A stretch of 64,000 bases of DNA from Pseudomonas fluorescens (GCF_004683905.1 NZ_CP038438.1:2418001-2482000); one strand, 5' to 3'. Shown: positions 1 through 10,892, counted from the stretch's first letter. Notes: a model not told the origin generated them from the letters alone. Translations and numbers: made by a program.

Positions 1-341
1 ATCTGGAGCAGGCAACCATCAAGAAGCTCGACGAGCGTCTGACCCAGACCCCGGCGCTGCTGCTGTCCGGTGACGTGTCGAAGATCAGCCAGAGCTTCGA
101 GATCAGCGCGAAAGAGGCAGGTGGCGTGATCGACTTCACCCTCAAGCCGAAGACCAAGGACACCCTGTTCGACAGCCTGCGTCTGTCGTTCCGCAACGGC
201 CTGGTCAATGACATGCAACTGATCGACAGCGTTGGTCAGCGCACCAACATCCTGTTCACCGGGGTCAAGGCCAACGAAGCGGTGTCGGCGTCGAAGTTCA
301 AGTTCGACATCCCGAAGGGTGCTGACGTTATCCAGGAATAA
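1..341 (+). CDS. lolA: Outer-membrane lipoprotein carrier protein LolA, C-terminal part
   Basis: Periplasmic chaperone that takes lipoproteins released by LolCDE and hands them to LolB at the outer membrane. The gene enters from the left edge; codons are in frame from base 3, so only the last 113 or so residues are present and the signal peptide and first half lie outside. The visible part has the beta-strand-rich LolA C-terminus, including [11 protein letters not shown] and a tail ending [12 protein letters not shown]. In Pseudomonas lolA directly precedes rarA, as here, which supports the call. About 170 bases with a long inverted repeat separate it from rarA. Confidence 0.93.
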   Translation, partial: LEQATIKKLDERLTQTPALLLSGDVSKISQSFEISAKEAGGVIDFTLKPKTKDTLFDSLRLSFRNGLVNDMQLIDSVGQRTNILFTGVKANEAVSASKFKFDIPKGADVIQE

Positions 342-374
342 GCCCTCAGCCCTGTAGTTCTGTGAAGGGGCTTT

Positions 375-466
375 TGTGGCGAGGGGATTCATCCCCGATG
401 GGCTGCGAGCAGCCCCAAAAAAGGTGACTGCTACGCAGTCAGTCGGGGATGAATCCCCTCACCACA
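375..466. repeat. Long imperfect inverted repeat between lolA and rarA
   Basis: The arms TGTGGCGAGGGGATTCATCC and GGATGAATCCCCTCACCACA face each other around an inner GCTGCGAGCAGC hairpin. This is a REPIN-like palindrome family different from the GCTTGCTCGCGAA type common elsewhere in the window. It may also end lolA transcription, but there is no clear U-tract. Confidence 0.7.
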
Positions 467-513
467 GGGTTCTCGACAGGCTTTAAGACAATCAGAGGTT
501 TCAACGCTACGTG

Positions 514-1836
514 ATGGATCTGTTTCGCAGTGCACCGATTGCCCAGCCACTGGCCGCGCGTTTGCGTGCGACCAATCTGGATGAGTATGTCGGTCAGGAG
601 CACGTGCTCGCTCGCGGCAAGCCTCTGCGTGAGGCGCTGGAGCAGGGTGCCCTGCATTCGATGATCTTCTGGGGGCCGCCGGGCGTGGGCAAGACCACCC
701 TGGCGCGATTGCTCGCGGAAGTCTCGGATGCGCACTTCGAAACGGTCTCGGCGGTGCTTGCCGGGGTCAAGGAGATCCGTCAGGCCGTTGAAATCGCCAA
801 ACAGCAGGCCGGCCAGTACGGCAAGCGCACGATCCTGTTCGTCGATGAAGTGCACCGCTTCAACAAATCGCAGCAGGATGCGTTTCTGCCGTACGTCGAA
901 GACGGCACGCTGATTTTCATCGGTGCCACCACCGAAAACCCTTCATTTGAATTGAACAACGCGCTGTTGTCGCGGGCCCGCGTCTATGTGCTGAAAAGCC
1001 TCGACGAGACCGCACTGCTCAAACTGGTACATCGCGCGCTCACCGAAGAGCGCGGGCTGGGCAAGCGCAACCTGACCCTCAGCGATGAAGGCTTCCAGAT
1101 GCTGCTGTCGGCCGCCGATGGCGATGGCCGGCGCCTGCTCAATCTGCTGGAGAACGCCTCGGATCTGGCCGAAGACAACAGCGAGATGGGCACCGAGTTG
1201 CTGCAAAGTCTGCTCGGTGACACCCGACGGCGCTTCGACAAGGGCGGCGAAGCGTTCTACGACCAGATCTCCGCGCTGCACAAATCGGTACGCGGCTCCA
1301 ACCCCGACGGCGCGCTGTACTGGTTCGCGCGGATGATCGACGGCGGCTGCGATCCGTTGTACCTGGCGCGGCGCGTGGTGCGCATGGCCAGCGAAGACAT
1401 TGGCAACGCCGACCCGCGCGCCCTGAGCCTGTGCCTGGCGGCGTGGGAGGTGCAGGAGCGCCTCGGCAGCCCGGAAGGCGAGTTGGCGGTGGCTCAGGCC
1501 ATCACCTATCTGGCCTGTGCACCGAAAAGCAACGCGGTGTACATGGGTTTCAAGACTGCGCTGCGCGCCGCTGCCGAGTACGGTTCGCTGGAAGTGCCGC
1601 TGCACTTGCGCAATGCACCGACCAAACTCATGAAACAACTGGGTTACGGCGACGAATACCGCTACGCCCACGACGAACCGGACGCCTATGCCGCCGGCGA
1701 AGATTATTTCCCGGAAGAGCTCGAACCGATCCCGTTCTATCAACCGGTGCCCCGTGGCCTGGAATTGAAGATCGGCGAGAAGCTCAACCACCTCGCTCAA
1801 CTCGACCGTTTAAGCCCAAGACAGCGGAGAAAATAG
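514..1836 (+). CDS. rarA: Replication-associated recombination protein A (AAA+ ATPase)
   Basis: RarA/MgsA is a clamp-loader-like AAA+ ATPase acting at stalled replication forks; it binds SSB and single-strand ends. The protein has 440 residues, the usual family length. Walker A GPPGVGKT is at residues 54-61 and Walker [10 protein letters not shown] has its DE pair at 111-112. Sensor 1 [11 protein letters not shown] and an arginine-finger region follow, then the C-terminal tetramerisation domain. A GTG lies one codon upstream of the chosen ATG. The stop codon TAG shares its G with the GTG start of crcB, so the two are translationally coupled. Confidence 0.96.
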   Translation: MDLFRSAPIAQPLAARLRATNLDEYVGQEHVLARGKPLREALEQGALHSMIFWGPPGVGKTTLARLLAEVSDAHFETVSAVLAGVKEIRQAVEIAKQQAGQYGKRTILFVDEVHRFNKSQQDAFLPYVEDGTLIFIGATTENPSFELNNALLSRARVYVLKSLDETALLKLVHRALTEERGLGKRNLTLSDEGFQMLLSAADGDGRRLLNLLENASDLAEDNSEMGTELLQSLLGDTRRRFDKGGEAFYDQISALHKSVRGSNPDGALYWFARMIDGGCDPLYLARRVVRMASEDIGNADPRALSLCLAAWEVQERLGSPEGELAVAQAITYLACAPKSNAVYMGFKTALRAAAEYGSLEVPLHLRNAPTKLMKQLGYGDEYRYAHDEPDAYAAGEDYFPEELEPIPFYQPVPRGLELKIGEKLNHLAQLDRLSPRQRRK

Positions 1837-2210
1837 TGCTTCCATTGATCGTTGCGGTCTCCGTCGGCGGGATTGCCGGCACCCTGTTGCGCTTCGCCAC
1901 CGGCAATTGGGTCAACGCCAATTGGCCGCGGCACTTCTATACCGCGACGCTGGCCGTTAATATCGTGGGCTGTCTGCTGATTGGCGTGTTGTACGGCCTG
2001 TTTTTGATACGCCCGGAGGTGCCGATCGAGGTGCGTGCCGGGTTGATGGTCGGCTTCCTCGGGGGGCTGACGACTTTTTCATCCTTTTCACTGGATACGG
2101 TGCGCCTGCTGGAAAGCGGGCAAGTGCCGCTGGCCCTGGGCTATGCGGCGATCAGCGTATTCGGCGGGCTGCTCGCGACGTGGGCCGGCCTGTCCCTGAC
2201 CAAACTTTGA
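1836..2210 (+). CDS. crcB: Fluoride-specific ion channel CrcB (Fluc)
   Basis: Small four-helix membrane protein that dimerises in dual topology and lets fluoride leave the cell. It has 124 residues with four hydrophobic stretches, an N-terminal [10 protein letters not shown] segment and the signature [10 protein letters not shown] near residue 75. The GTG start overlaps the rarA stop by one base and lies behind a CGGAGA ribosome site inside the rarA tail. The rarA-crcB-serS order is usual for Pseudomonas. No fluoride riboswitch is visible, as expected for a coupled internal gene. Confidence 0.93.
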   Translation: MLPLIVAVSVGGIAGTLLRFATGNWVNANWPRHFYTATLAVNIVGCLLIGVLYGLFLIRPEVPIEVRAGLMVGFLGGLTTFSSFSLDTVRLLESGQVPLALGYAAISVFGGLLATWAGLSLTKL

Positions 2211-2213
2211 TAA

Positions 2214-3506
<1,293 letters not shown>

Positions 3507-4901
3507 ATGAAATATCTGCCGCTGTTTCACAACCTGCGCGGCAGTCGTGTGTTGGTGGTCGGTGGGGGGGAAATTGCCTTGCGCAAATCCCGCCTGCTGG
3601 CCGATGCCGGTGCGCTGCTGCGGGTGGTCGCACCTCAAATCGAAGCGCAACTGCGCGAACTGGTCAGCGCCAGCGGCGGCGAATGTCTGCTGCGTGGTTA
3701 CGTGGAAGCGGATCTGGACGGTTGCGGGCTGATCATTGCCGCCACCGACCATGAAACGCTGAATGCGCAGGTCTCCAGCGATGCCCATCGGCGTTGCGTG
3801 CCGGTCAACGTGGTCGATGCGCCGCAGCTATGCAGCGTGATCTTCCCGGCAATCGTTGACCGCTCGCCGCTGATCATCGCGGTGTCCAGCGGCGGCGATG
3901 CGCCAGTGCTGGCGCGGCTGATTCGCGCCAAGATCGAAACCTGGATTCCTTCGACCTACGGCCAACTGGCCGGTCTTGCCGCGCGTTTCCGCAATCAGGT
4001 GAAAAACCTGTTTCCGGATGTGCAGCAGCGCCGTGGTTTCTGGGAAGACGTGTTTCAGGGCCCGATTGCCGACCGACAACTGGCCGGGCAGGGTAATGAA
4101 GCCGAGCGGCTGTTACAGGCCAAGATTGATGGCGAAGCGACCGTCACCACCGGCGAGGTGTATCTGGTGGGGGCAGGGCCGGGTGATCCGGATCTGCTGA
4201 CCTTCCGCGCCTTGCGCCTGATGCAGCAAGCCGACGTGGTGCTGTACGACCGCTTGGTCGCTCCGGCGATTCTTGAGCTGTGCCGTCGCGATGCCGAGCG
4301 CGTCTATGTCGGCAAGCGTCGCTCTGATCATGCGGTGCCACAGGATCAGATCAACCAGCAACTGGTGGATCTGGCCAAGGCCGGCAAACGCGTGGTGCGC
4401 TTGAAGGGCGGTGACCCGTTCATCTTCGGTCGCGGCGGTGAAGAAATCGAAGAGCTGGCGGCCCACGGGATTCCGTTCCAGGTGGTGCCGGGGATCACGG
4501 CGGCCAGCGGTTGCGCGGCGTATGCCGGGATTCCGCTGACCCATCGCGATTACGCGCAGTCGGTGCGCTTCGTCACCGGTCATCTGAAGGATGGTTCCAC
4601 CGATCTGCCGTGGGCCGACCTCGTCGCCCCGGCGCAGACGCTGGTGTTCTACATGGGCCTGGTGGGCTTGCCGGTGATCTGCGAGCAGTTGATCAAGCAC
4701 GGTCGCAGCGCGGACACCCCGGCGGCGTTGATCCAGCAGGGCACCACGGTCAATCAGCGAGTCTTCACCGGCACGCTGGCCGACCTGCCGCGTCTGGTGG
4801 CGGAGCATGAAGTGCATGCGCCGACGCTGGTGATCGTGGGGGAAGTGGTGCAGCTGCGCGAGAAACTGGCGTGGTTCGAGGGTGCACAGGCGCAGGTCTG
4901 A
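3507..4901 (+). CDS. cysG: Siroheme synthase CysG (trifunctional)
   Basis: Makes siroheme from uroporphyrinogen III in one polypeptide, for sulfite and nitrite reductases. The N-terminal half (residues 1-150) is the NAD-dependent precorrin-2 dehydrogenase/ferrochelatase, with the Rossmann motif [13 protein letters not shown] dimerisation segment follows, then the SUMT methyltransferase from about residue 215, with [17 protein letters not shown] and [13 protein letters not shown]. It has 464 residues, full length. The ATG abuts the serS stop. Downstream is a REP palindrome. Confidence 0.97.
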   Translation: MKYLPLFHNLRGSRVLVVGGGEIALRKSRLLADAGALLRVVAPQIEAQLRELVSASGGECLLRGYVEADLDGCGLIIAATDHETLNAQVSSDAHRRCVPVNVVDAPQLCSVIFPAIVDRSPLIIAVSSGGDAPVLARLIRAKIETWIPSTYGQLAGLAARFRNQVKNLFPDVQQRRGFWEDVFQGPIADRQLAGQGNEAERLLQAKIDGEATVTTGEVYLVGAGPGDPDLLTFRALRLMQQADVVLYDRLVAPAILELCRRDAERVYVGKRRSDHAVPQDQINQQLVDLAKAGKRVVRLKGGDPFIFGRGGEEIEELAAHGIPFQVVPGITAASGCAAYAGIPLTHRDYAQSVRFVTGHLKDGSTDLPWADLVAPAQTLVFYMGLVGLPVICEQLIKHGRSADTPAALIQQGTTVNQRVFTGTLADLPRLVAEHEVHAPTLVIVGEVVQLREKLAWFEGAQAQV

Positions 4902-4918
4902 AAATCGAGTTGCCCTCA

Positions 4919-4992
4919 TTCGCGAGCAAGCCCGCTCCCACATTGGATCTGTGTCATGCACAAATCCAATGTGGGAGCGGGCTTGCTCGCGA
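4919..4992. repeat. REPIN (inverted pair of REP sequences) after cysG
   Basis: Two REP cores, TTCGCGAGCAAGCCCGCTCC and its inverse, flank a short loop, forming a near-perfect long hairpin between the convergent cysG and hydroquinone reductase genes. Such elements can protect or end 3' transcript ends. Confidence 0.9.
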
Positions 4993-5018
4993 AGAGGCCC
5001 TCAAAAACACCGAATCAA

Positions 5019-6020
5019 TTAACCCCGCCGCCAAACCCCTTTCCCGCTCAGCCGCTCCCGATCATGAGCGATGGTGAAATCCTGCTTCGGCCCCTTCGGC
5101 ACAATCCCCGTCGGATTGATGGTCTTGTGGCTACCGTAGTAGTGGTTTTTGATGTGCTGAAAATCCACCGTCTCGCCAATCCCCGGCCACTGATACAGCT
5201 CTCGCAGCCAGTTCGACAGGTTCGGGTAATCGGCAATCCGCCGCAGATTGCACTTGAAGTGCCCGTGGTACACCGCATCGAAGCGAATCAGCGTGGTGAA
5301 CAGTCGCACATCGGCCTCGGTCAGGTATTCACCCGTCAGATAGCGATTGGCGCCCAGCACCCGTTCCAAGTGATCCAGCTCGGCAAACACTTCATCGAAC
5401 GCCTCTTCATAGGCGTGTTGCGAGGTGGCGAACCCGGCGCGATACACGCCGTTGTTCACCGCCGGATAAATCCGTTCGTTCAGTGCATCGATCTCGCCGC
5501 GTAACGGTGCCGGGTAAAAGTCCAGTTCGTTACCGGTCAGGTCATCGAAGGCGCTGTTGAACATGCGGATGATTTCCGCCGACTCATTGCTGACAATGCG
5601 CTTGAGCTTTTTGTCCCACAGCACCGGCACAGTGACACGGCCGGTGTAGTCCGGCGTGTCGGCGGTGTAGCGCTGATGCATGAAGTTGAAGTGGTCGAGC
5701 TTGTCGCCGGTCGAGCCAAGGGTCTGGTCGAAGGTCCAGCCGTTTTCCAGCATCAGCCAACTGACCACGGACACGTCGATCAGGCTTTCCAGACCTTTGA
5801 GCTTGCGCAGAATCAGCGTGCGGTGCGCCCACGGGCAGGCGAGGGACACATACAGGTGATAGCGCCCGGCTTCTGCGGCGAAACCGCCTTCACCGCTCGG
5901 CCCGGGCTGGCCATCTGCGGTGACCCAGTGGCGCCGTTGCGCCTGTTCGCGCTGAAAGGCGCCGTCTTTGCTGCTTTCGTACCACTTGTCCTGCCAGTGG
6001 CCGTCGACGAGTAAACCCAT
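5019..6020 (-). CDS. yqjG: Glutathionyl-hydroquinone reductase (YqjG/GS-HQR family)
   Basis: Xi-class glutathione transferase that removes glutathione from glutathionyl-hydroquinones by thiol exchange; cytosolic. The 333-residue protein carries the family motif SLACPWAHRTLILRKLKG, whose Cys is the nucleophile, in its N-terminal thioredoxin-like domain. An all-helical C-terminal domain contains EADVRLFTTLIRFDAVY. The start MGLLVDGHWQ was chosen because family members begin there; an in-frame extension of seven residues upstream is possible. It is convergent with cysG and separated by a REPIN. Confidence 0.9.
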   Translation of the reverse strand: MGLLVDGHWQDKWYESSKDGAFQREQAQRRHWVTADGQPGPSGEGGFAAEAGRYHLYVSLACPWAHRTLILRKLKGLESLIDVSVVSWLMLENGWTFDQTLGSTGDKLDHFNFMHQRYTADTPDYTGRVTVPVLWDKKLKRIVSNESAEIIRMFNSAFDDLTGNELDFYPAPLRGEIDALNERIYPAVNNGVYRAGFATSQHAYEEAFDEVFAELDHLERVLGANRYLTGEYLTEADVRLFTTLIRFDAVYHGHFKCNLRRIADYPNLSNWLRELYQWPGIGETVDFQHIKNHYYGSHKTINPTGIVPKGPKQDFTIAHDRERLSGKGVWRRG

Positions 6021-6111
6021 GATCAAGACTCCATGAACCAATAAGCGTTGGAGCCGAGTCTATTCCGATGAGTTCGAACAAAAAGCGCAAAGATCGGGCG
6101 TAGATGATCGG

Positions 6112-7113
6112 TTAAATCGATTTGTTACGCGCCGCCCAGTATTGCTCGGCGGTTGCGAACGCTTGCTCGCGGCTTTGACCGAGGCCGCGCAGGGCCAAGG
6201 CCATGGTCGAGATCAGGGCCATTTGCGGATAGCTGTCGACCACCTCGCCGCGCCACACCGCTTTCAAATGTTCAACGTCCAGCGTGGCCGGTTTGACGTG
6301 GCGCTGACTGGATAGTTGCGGCCATTCCTCGTCCCAGCTCTCGCCGCCCCTGGTGCCGTAAAGATGGCTGTCGGCATCCGGGTTGATCTCGATTTCGCCG
6401 CCGTCGCCCTTGACCACGATTGCGGTGTCGCCGAGCAGACCGCTGGCCTCGCGATGCACCGCTTGATAGCCGGGGTGGAAAATACTTTGCAGGCCACAAC
6501 GGGCGCGCAGTGGATTGAGGATGCGTGCCAGCGAGTGAATCGGCGAGCGCAGGCCCATGGTGTTGCGCAGGTCGATCATCTTCTGCAACTGCGGCGCCCA
6601 GTCGATCAGCGGCATGAACGCCAGACCGCCGTGGTTCAGCGCGCTGCCGACTTGCTGCCAGGTGCGGCACAGCGGGATGTTCAGCTCGCCAAGCAGTTGT
6701 TCGGTGTACAGACGTCCGGCGGTGTGCGCACCGCCGCCGTGCATGAAAATCCGCACGCCGTTTTGCGCCAGGCACTTGGCCGACAGCAGGTACCACGGCA
6801 GATGGCGTTTCTTGCCGGCATAGGTCGGCCAGTCCAGATCGACGTTCAGCGTTGGCGCTGACAGGCGCTCGCGCAAGGCTTCGGTGAAACCGGCCATTTC
6901 TTCCGCGCTTTCTTCCTTGTGCCGTAGCAGCATCAGAAAGGCCCCGAGCTGGGTGTCTTCGACTTTGTCGTCGAGCACCATGCCCATGGCTTCCCGCGCT
7001 TCTTCACGGGTCAGGTCGCGGGCGCCGCGTTTGCCCTTGCCGAGGATCCGTACGAACTGCGCGAACGGGTGCTCGGTGGGTGTTTCGAGGGTCAGCGCTG
7101 GAAAGTCGGTCAT
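6112..7113 (-). CDS. ybiB: YbiB (TrpD2-like) nucleic-acid-binding protein
   Basis: Member of the anthranilate phosphoribosyltransferase fold family that is not a tryptophan enzyme; the E. coli homologue binds DNA/RNA and belongs to the LexA regulon. The 333-residue protein has the helical N-terminal domain (EEARE..GMVLDDKVEDTQ) and a glycosyltransferase-fold domain with GGGAHTAGRLYTEQ in place of the PRPP loop. The ATG overlaps the tusE stop as ATGA, so it is the last gene of the tusDCBE-ybiB transcription unit. This arrangement is common in Pseudomonas. Confidence 0.85.
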   Translation of the reverse strand: MTDFPALTLETPTEHPFAQFVRILGKGKRGARDLTREEAREAMGMVLDDKVEDTQLGAFLMLLRHKEESAEEMAGFTEALRERLSAPTLNVDLDWPTYAGKKRHLPWYLLSAKCLAQNGVRIFMHGGGAHTAGRLYTEQLLGELNIPLCRTWQQVGSALNHGGLAFMPLIDWAPQLQKMIDLRNTMGLRSPIHSLARILNPLRARCGLQSIFHPGYQAVHREASGLLGDTAIVVKGDGGEIEINPDADSHLYGTRGGESWDEEWPQLSSQRHVKPATLDVEHLKAVWRGEVVDSYPQMALISTMALALRGLGQSREQAFATAEQYWAARNKSI

Positions 7114-7445
7114 AAGCAATTCGTCGGTTTGGGCAGGCCCGCCAGTTTCGCGGCGAGTTTGGCAGGGGTGCCTTTGAACAGTCGGTTCAGGTGCAGGCTG
7201 TTGCCTTTGTCCGGGCCGAGTTTGAGTGCGGTGTATTTGATCAGCGGGCGAGTAGCCGGCGACAGCTGGAATTCTGCATAGAAGCTGCGCAGCAGATCGA
7301 GGACTTCCCAGTGTTCGGGGGTCAGGTCGATGTCTTCAGTAGCGGCGAGGGCGCTGGCAACGTCATGAGACCAGTCGTCGAGGTCGACCAGAAAGCCGTC
7401 CTTGTCCAGTTCGATGGCGCGGGCGCCGACAGTCATCGAGTTCAT
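7110..7445 (-). CDS. tusE: Sulfur relay protein TusE (DsrC family)
   Basis: Last carrier of the persulfide relay TusA to TusBCD to TusE to MnmA, which supplies sulfur for 2-thiouridine at tRNA wobble position 34. It has 111 residues. The conserved cysteine sits penultimate at the C-terminus (LPKPTNCL), as the swinging DsrC/TusE arm requires. It overlaps tusB by four bases and ybiB by ATGA. Confidence 0.95.
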   Translation of the reverse strand: MNSMTVGARAIELDKDGFLVDLDDWSHDVASALAATEDIDLTPEHWEVLDLLRSFYAEFQLSPATRPLIKYTALKLGPDKGNSLHLNRLFKGTPAKLAAKLAGLPKPTNCL

Positions 7446-7735
7446 AGCCAGCTGTTGACCTTGTCGTGGTGGATCGACAGTTCGACGAAGGCCGGGTAAT
7501 CGATGGCTTCGGCCCAGTCGGGAGCAACGATGGCGCGGGCCTGCAGGTCTTCGGCGAGGGCGAACAGCTTGACCCGGCGCTCGTTCAGCGTGGCGAATGG
7601 CGCAGTGCCCGGTTGCAGGGCGTATACCGCATCACCGGATAACAGTAAGGCGTCGGCAGCGCCGATCACGCGCAGGCAACTGCTCAGGCGATCATCGCCG
7701 AACGGGGAATGAGACAACACATGCAAAGTCGACAT
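7442..7735 (-). CDS. tusB: Sulfur relay protein TusB (DsrH family)
   Basis: Subunit of the TusBCD heterohexamer, which receives persulfide from TusA. It has 97 residues of DsrH fold starting MSTLHVLSHSPF. As in the family it carries no catalytic cysteine equivalent to that of TusD. Its start overlaps the tusC stop by one base (TGATG), and its end overlaps tusE by four, so all are translationally coupled. Confidence 0.93.
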   Translation of the reverse strand: MSTLHVLSHSPFGDDRLSSCLRVIGAADALLLSGDAVYALQPGTAPFATLNERRVKLFALAEDLQARAIVAPDWAEAIDYPAFVELSIHHDKVNSWL

Positions 7736-8091
7736 CAGAGGGTGATCACCTGGTCGTAACGGTCAATAAGGGCGGTGATTTCGCTGGCGCCGAGCGGCTG
7801 CGCTTCGTCCAGCGACAGCGTGCTCAGGCCACGGGCGCTGGCGCTGTCGGTGCAGTAGAACAGTTCTTCAACGCCGAACATCGGCAGCGCCTGCAGGTTA
7901 GCGCTGAGGTCTTTCTGTTGCAGGGCCTTGGCGTTCTGTCCGGCGGCCAGTTGCAACATGCCATCGTCGAGAAACAGCAGGCCGATCGGCAGATCGAACG
8001 CGCCGCCGGCCAGAACGACGTCCAGCGCTTCGCGGGCGCCGGGGCCGGACCATGGCGACTGGCGGCTGATGATCAACAGGGATTTGGCCAT
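7735..8091 (-). CDS. tusC: Sulfur relay protein TusC (DsrF family)
   Basis: Structural subunit of TusBCD for tRNA 2-thiolation. It has 118 residues with the DsrE/F-like start MAKSLLIISRQSPWSGPGAREALD and the FYCTDSASARGLS segment, where DsrF proteins have a partly conserved cysteine. It begins one base after the end of tusD and overlaps tusB by one base. Confidence 0.93.
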   Translation of the reverse strand: MAKSLLIISRQSPWSGPGAREALDVVLAGGAFDLPIGLLFLDDGMLQLAAGQNAKALQQKDLSANLQALPMFGVEELFYCTDSASARGLSTLSLDEAQPLGASEITALIDRYDQVITL

Positions 8092-8092
8092 T

Positions 8093-8485
8093 TCACGCGC
8101 CTCCGAAACAGATCAGTCGATCGGCGTCCTGCACCGCGTCGTGCAACTGGCCGAGGCCGGACAACTCCCACGGCGCGCTGACCGCGACTGCATCACGCTG
8201 GTAGCGTTTGGCTTCTTCGTCATTCAGCACGCCACGGCGCAGGGCGGCGGCGATGCACACCACGCCGTCCAGTTGCTGCTCGCTGATGAACGCGCGCCAC
8301 TGTTTGGGCAGGTCCAGTTCGTCCTGCGGGGTGACCACCGCGTCGGAGGCGTTGTACACGCCGTCCTGATAAAAAAACAGCCGGACAATCTCATGCCCGC
8401 CGGCCAGCGCAGCCTGCGCAAACAGCAGGGCACGGCGCGAGGAGGGCGCATGGGCGGCGGAAAACAGCGCAATGGCGAACTTCAT
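8093..8485 (-). CDS. tusD: Sulfurtransferase TusD (DsrE family)
   Basis: Catalytic subunit of TusBCD: its active cysteine accepts sulfur from TusA and passes it to TusE. It has 130 residues starting MKFAIALFSAAHAPSSRRAL. The catalytic Cys lies in DGVVCIAAALRRGV, the expected mid-protein place. The ATG at 8485 was chosen because a ten-residue in-frame extension upstream has no family counterpart. First gene of the tusDCBE-ybiB operon. Confidence 0.94.
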   Translation of the reverse strand: MKFAIALFSAAHAPSSRRALLFAQAALAGGHEIVRLFFYQDGVYNASDAVVTPQDELDLPKQWRAFISEQQLDGVVCIAAALRRGVLNDEEAKRYQRDAVAVSAPWELSGLGQLHDAVQDADRLICFGGA

Positions 8486-8564
8486 GACGGACTCGATCAG
8501 CAAAACTGCGGCCATGATAAAGCTTTATGAAGGCAGCCGCGAAACCAAGTGAAGCACATGCCCT

Positions 8565-8655
8565 CTGTGGGAGCGGGCTTGCTCGCGAAGGCGTTGGGTC
8601 ATTCGACACATCTTTGACTGATGCACCGCTTTCGCGAGCAAGCCCGCTCCCACAG
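8565..8655. repeat. REPIN upstream of tusD
   Basis: CTGTGGGAGCGGGCTTGCTC and its inverse GAGCAAGCCCGCTCCCACAG are separated by about 50 bases. It lies between the tus operon promoter side and the convergently placed end of the DUF1275 gene. Confidence 0.9.
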
Positions 8656-8664
8656 GATCGTATT

Positions 8665-9369
8665 TCAGCGCGGCATATAGCCCAGTTGCCAGCGCCGCGG
8701 AATGCTCAGGGACAGCACGCCCAGCACCGCCGCCAGCAAGCCGCTGGCGAACAATGCCCGAAGTCCGAAATGATGTTCCAGCACTGCGCCGAGTATCGCG
8801 CCGATGAACATCCCGCTCCACGGCACCAGTTGCACCCGCCAGCCATTACGGCGTTCGCCGAGCATCCAGCGCCCCAGTCCACGGCCGAACCGCGACAGCG
8901 CTCCGGTCACGTACGTCAGGCCCACTGGCAGGCCATTCACTTCCTCGACCGCCGCGTTGAGCATGCCCATCGCGATGATCGCCGCCAGCAGCGCCGGCAG
9001 TTGCGTGTCGTACGGCCATGCCGCCGCCAGGCAAAGCAGGGTGGCGATGCACAGCAACAAGGGCAATGTGCGCCGACCACCGAGGCGCCCGATCACGATC
9101 CCCAAGGCATTACCGATCACGAAGGTGACGACGAGGATGATCAGGCGCAAAGTCAGTCCGAGGTCGCCGTCACTGATCGCCACCGCCAGCCGCGTGGTAT
9201 TACCGCTCATGAAAGAAACGAAATCGCCGCTGGCCATGAAGCCGATCGCGTCGGTCATGCCCGCCAGCACTGACAGGCTGGCCACCAGCGCCAGACCGAT
9301 GCGCCCGCGCCATTTCTGCCGATGCAGATGCCCGGAGGTGGCGCGGTGAGTCGAAGTGGAGGGCAGCAT
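8665..9369 (-). CDS. DUF1275 (YoaK family) membrane protein
   Basis: Integral membrane protein of unknown function, 234 residues, with about six or seven hydrophobic helices. The family signature DAIGFMASGDFVSFMSGNTT follows the first helix. A second VYVTGALSRFGRGLG-like segment (YVTGALSRFGRGLGRWM) matches the internal repeat of the family. It ends beside a REPIN. The family is widespread, often next to transport genes; nothing here indicates a substrate. Confidence 0.85.
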   Translation of the reverse strand: MLPSTSTHRATSGHLHRQKWRGRIGLALVASLSVLAGMTDAIGFMASGDFVSFMSGNTTRLAVAISDGDLGLTLRLIILVVTFVIGNALGIVIGRLGGRRTLPLLLCIATLLCLAAAWPYDTQLPALLAAIIAMGMLNAAVEEVNGLPVGLTYVTGALSRFGRGLGRWMLGERRNGWRVQLVPWSGMFIGAILGAVLEHHFGLRALFASGLLAAVLGVLSLSIPRRWQLGYMPR

Positions 9370-9394
9370 CGGCGACGATATCCTTCAGCGGCGT

Positions 9395-9724
9395 TTACGG
9401 TTCCAGCCCATACAGATCGCAGTAATCCTTCCAGCTCATGTGCGCCATTTCCGCTACCTCGCGATGCACCTCCATGCGCTGGGCCTGATACTCCTGGGGC
9501 GATGCAGCCGTGAGTCGCAAGGTCAGTTCCCAGGCGAACAGCCCCTGATTTTCCGCCTCGGCCTCGAAGGCTTCGTGCAGGCGTTCTTCACGATACTGCG
9601 CCGGGGTTTCGCCTTTGGCCTGGGCCAGCAGCGGATTGAGATGATCGAGGGATTCGCGCAGTTCGGGGCGCGCGTCGAGAAACAGTTTCAGGGCTTGTTC
9701 ATGTCGCTGGTCGGTGGGCGCCAT
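9395..9724 (-). CDS. Small acidic helical protein of the DUF6388 type
   Basis: 109 residues, soluble and strongly acidic, beginning MAPTDQRHEQALKLF after a good ACAAGGAAC ribosome site. Charged helices and the C-terminal HMSWKDYCDLYGLEP resemble a Pseudomonas-restricted family annotated DUF6388. No catalytic motif or membrane segment is visible. It is 25 bases upstream of the DUF1275 gene start on the same strand and could share its transcript. Function unknown. Confidence 0.75.
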   Translation of the reverse strand: MAPTDQRHEQALKLFLDARPELRESLDHLNPLLAQAKGETPAQYREERLHEAFEAEAENQGLFAWELTLRLTAASPQEYQAQRMEVHREVAEMAHMSWKDYCDLYGLEP

Positions 9725-9858
9725 GTGTGTTCCTTGTGAGGCTGATGACCCTAGGGTGCCGGAGCGGCCGTCGCATGTCGCGCTATAAATGCAGTAAAGC
9801 AGAACGATTTTGCCTGTTGCGGTGATACAGTCCGCTTTTTTCTGAATGAGCGAATGCA

Positions 9859-10209
9859 ATGCGAATTCTGATGGTAGCGCTGGCCGCGACGGTGTTGGCT
9901 GGCTGCGCGGGTTCGGTGATGGACGATTCTCGCACCAAAGCCCCGTACAAGGTTCTGACTTCGGACAAGCCGGAGAAAGTTGTCGCTCAGTGCGTACAGT
10001 TCGGCTGGCAGGACGAAGCAGTGTTTGGCGTGGACGCCGGAGCGTATCTGCAACCGGGCAAGAAGGGTGGCTCGACGGTGTACACCCGTTCCGCAGAGTC
10101 ATTTGTCGACGTGACCAGCGATGCGTCGGGAACCGTGCTCAACTACTACGCGCAGAAGGACGATTTTGTTGCCAAACGCCGGTTGGCGGCGTTGGCGACC
10201 TGTCTTTGA
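9859..10209 (+). CDS. Small putative lipoprotein
   Basis: 116-residue protein with a lipoprotein signal peptide: MRILMVALAATVLAGCAG, lipobox LAGC with Cys at residue 16. The mature part is polar and contains SDKPEKVVAQCVQFGWQDEA and a C-terminal Cys. Residues +2 and +3 after the Cys are Ala and Gly, so it is expected to go to the outer membrane. No function can be assigned. It is followed by a REP element and is convergent with the GNAT gene. Confidence 0.8.
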   Translation: MRILMVALAATVLAGCAGSVMDDSRTKAPYKVLTSDKPEKVVAQCVQFGWQDEAVFGVDAGAYLQPGKKGGSTVYTRSAESFVDVTSDASGTVLNYYAQKDDFVAKRRLAALATCL

Positions 10210-10229
10210 TATTGCGCTGAAGCGGCTGC

Positions 10230-10307
10230 CGTTATCGCCAGCAGGCTGGCTCCCACACTGGATTTGTGTTTGCCACCGCTCCTGTAGGAGTGAGCCTGCT
10301 CGCGATG
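10230..10307. repeat. Degenerate REP pair
   Basis: Two inverted REP-like cores, GCCAGCAGGCTGGCTCCCAC and TGTAGGAGTGAGCCTGCTCG, one of each subtype, lie between convergent genes. Confidence 0.75.
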
Positions 10308-10319
10308 AGGCCAATGAAT

Positions 10320-10745
10320 TCAACCGATCAAGCGCTTCTGGAAATAATGCCGGCTATGCCCCGGCGGGTAATCAACGATCTCGCCAAACTGGCTGAATCC
10401 CAGCTTCTGGTAGAACGCCGGCGCCTGAAAATCGAAGGTGTCCAGCCAGATGCCCAGGCAGTTCTTCTCCTTGGCCAGATTTTCCGCCATGGCCATCAGT
10501 TCCGAGCCGATGCGTTGCCCGCGACCCTGTTCCGGGACGCACAGCAACTCGATGTACATCCACTGGAAGATCACCCGGCCGTACAAACCGCCGAGAATCG
10601 CGTCGTGTTCATCGCGCACCAGCAGGGCGAAAGGTTCAGATGTGGAACCACCGGTCCGGGCGTCGTTATACGCAATCAAAGGCTCGAGAATGGCTTTGCG
10701 CTGTTCTTCCGTAGGGTTCTGCGACAGCTCGATTCGCAACGTCAT
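10320..10745 (-). CDS. GNAT family N-acetyltransferase
   Basis: 141-residue single-domain GNAT. The acetyl-CoA binding loop is PEQGRGQRIGSELMAMAE (motif A, Q/RxxGxG/A) and motif B is FYQKLGFSQFGEI. The substrate is not predictable. The ATG at 10745 follows an AAGGAAG ribosome site; two codons upstream an in-frame TTG exists. It stands alone, with REP sequence at the 3' side. Confidence 0.87.
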   Translation of the reverse strand: MTLRIELSQNPTEEQRKAILEPLIAYNDARTGGSTSEPFALLVRDEHDAILGGLYGRVIFQWMYIELLCVPEQGRGQRIGSELMAMAENLAKEKNCLGIWLDTFDFQAPAFYQKLGFSQFGEIVDYPPGHSRHYFQKRLIG

Positions 10746-10892
10746 GTGCAACTTCCTTGTGAGATGAACCGGCAGCCTATCCTGCCCGGGGAGCGTCTTC
10801 CAAGTCCTTCCTCATCCCTTTGGAACCGCCGCTGTCGCGCCGGGGTCTAGCTTTTACAGCGTCATTCCGAACGCGGTTGATGAGGATCCCCC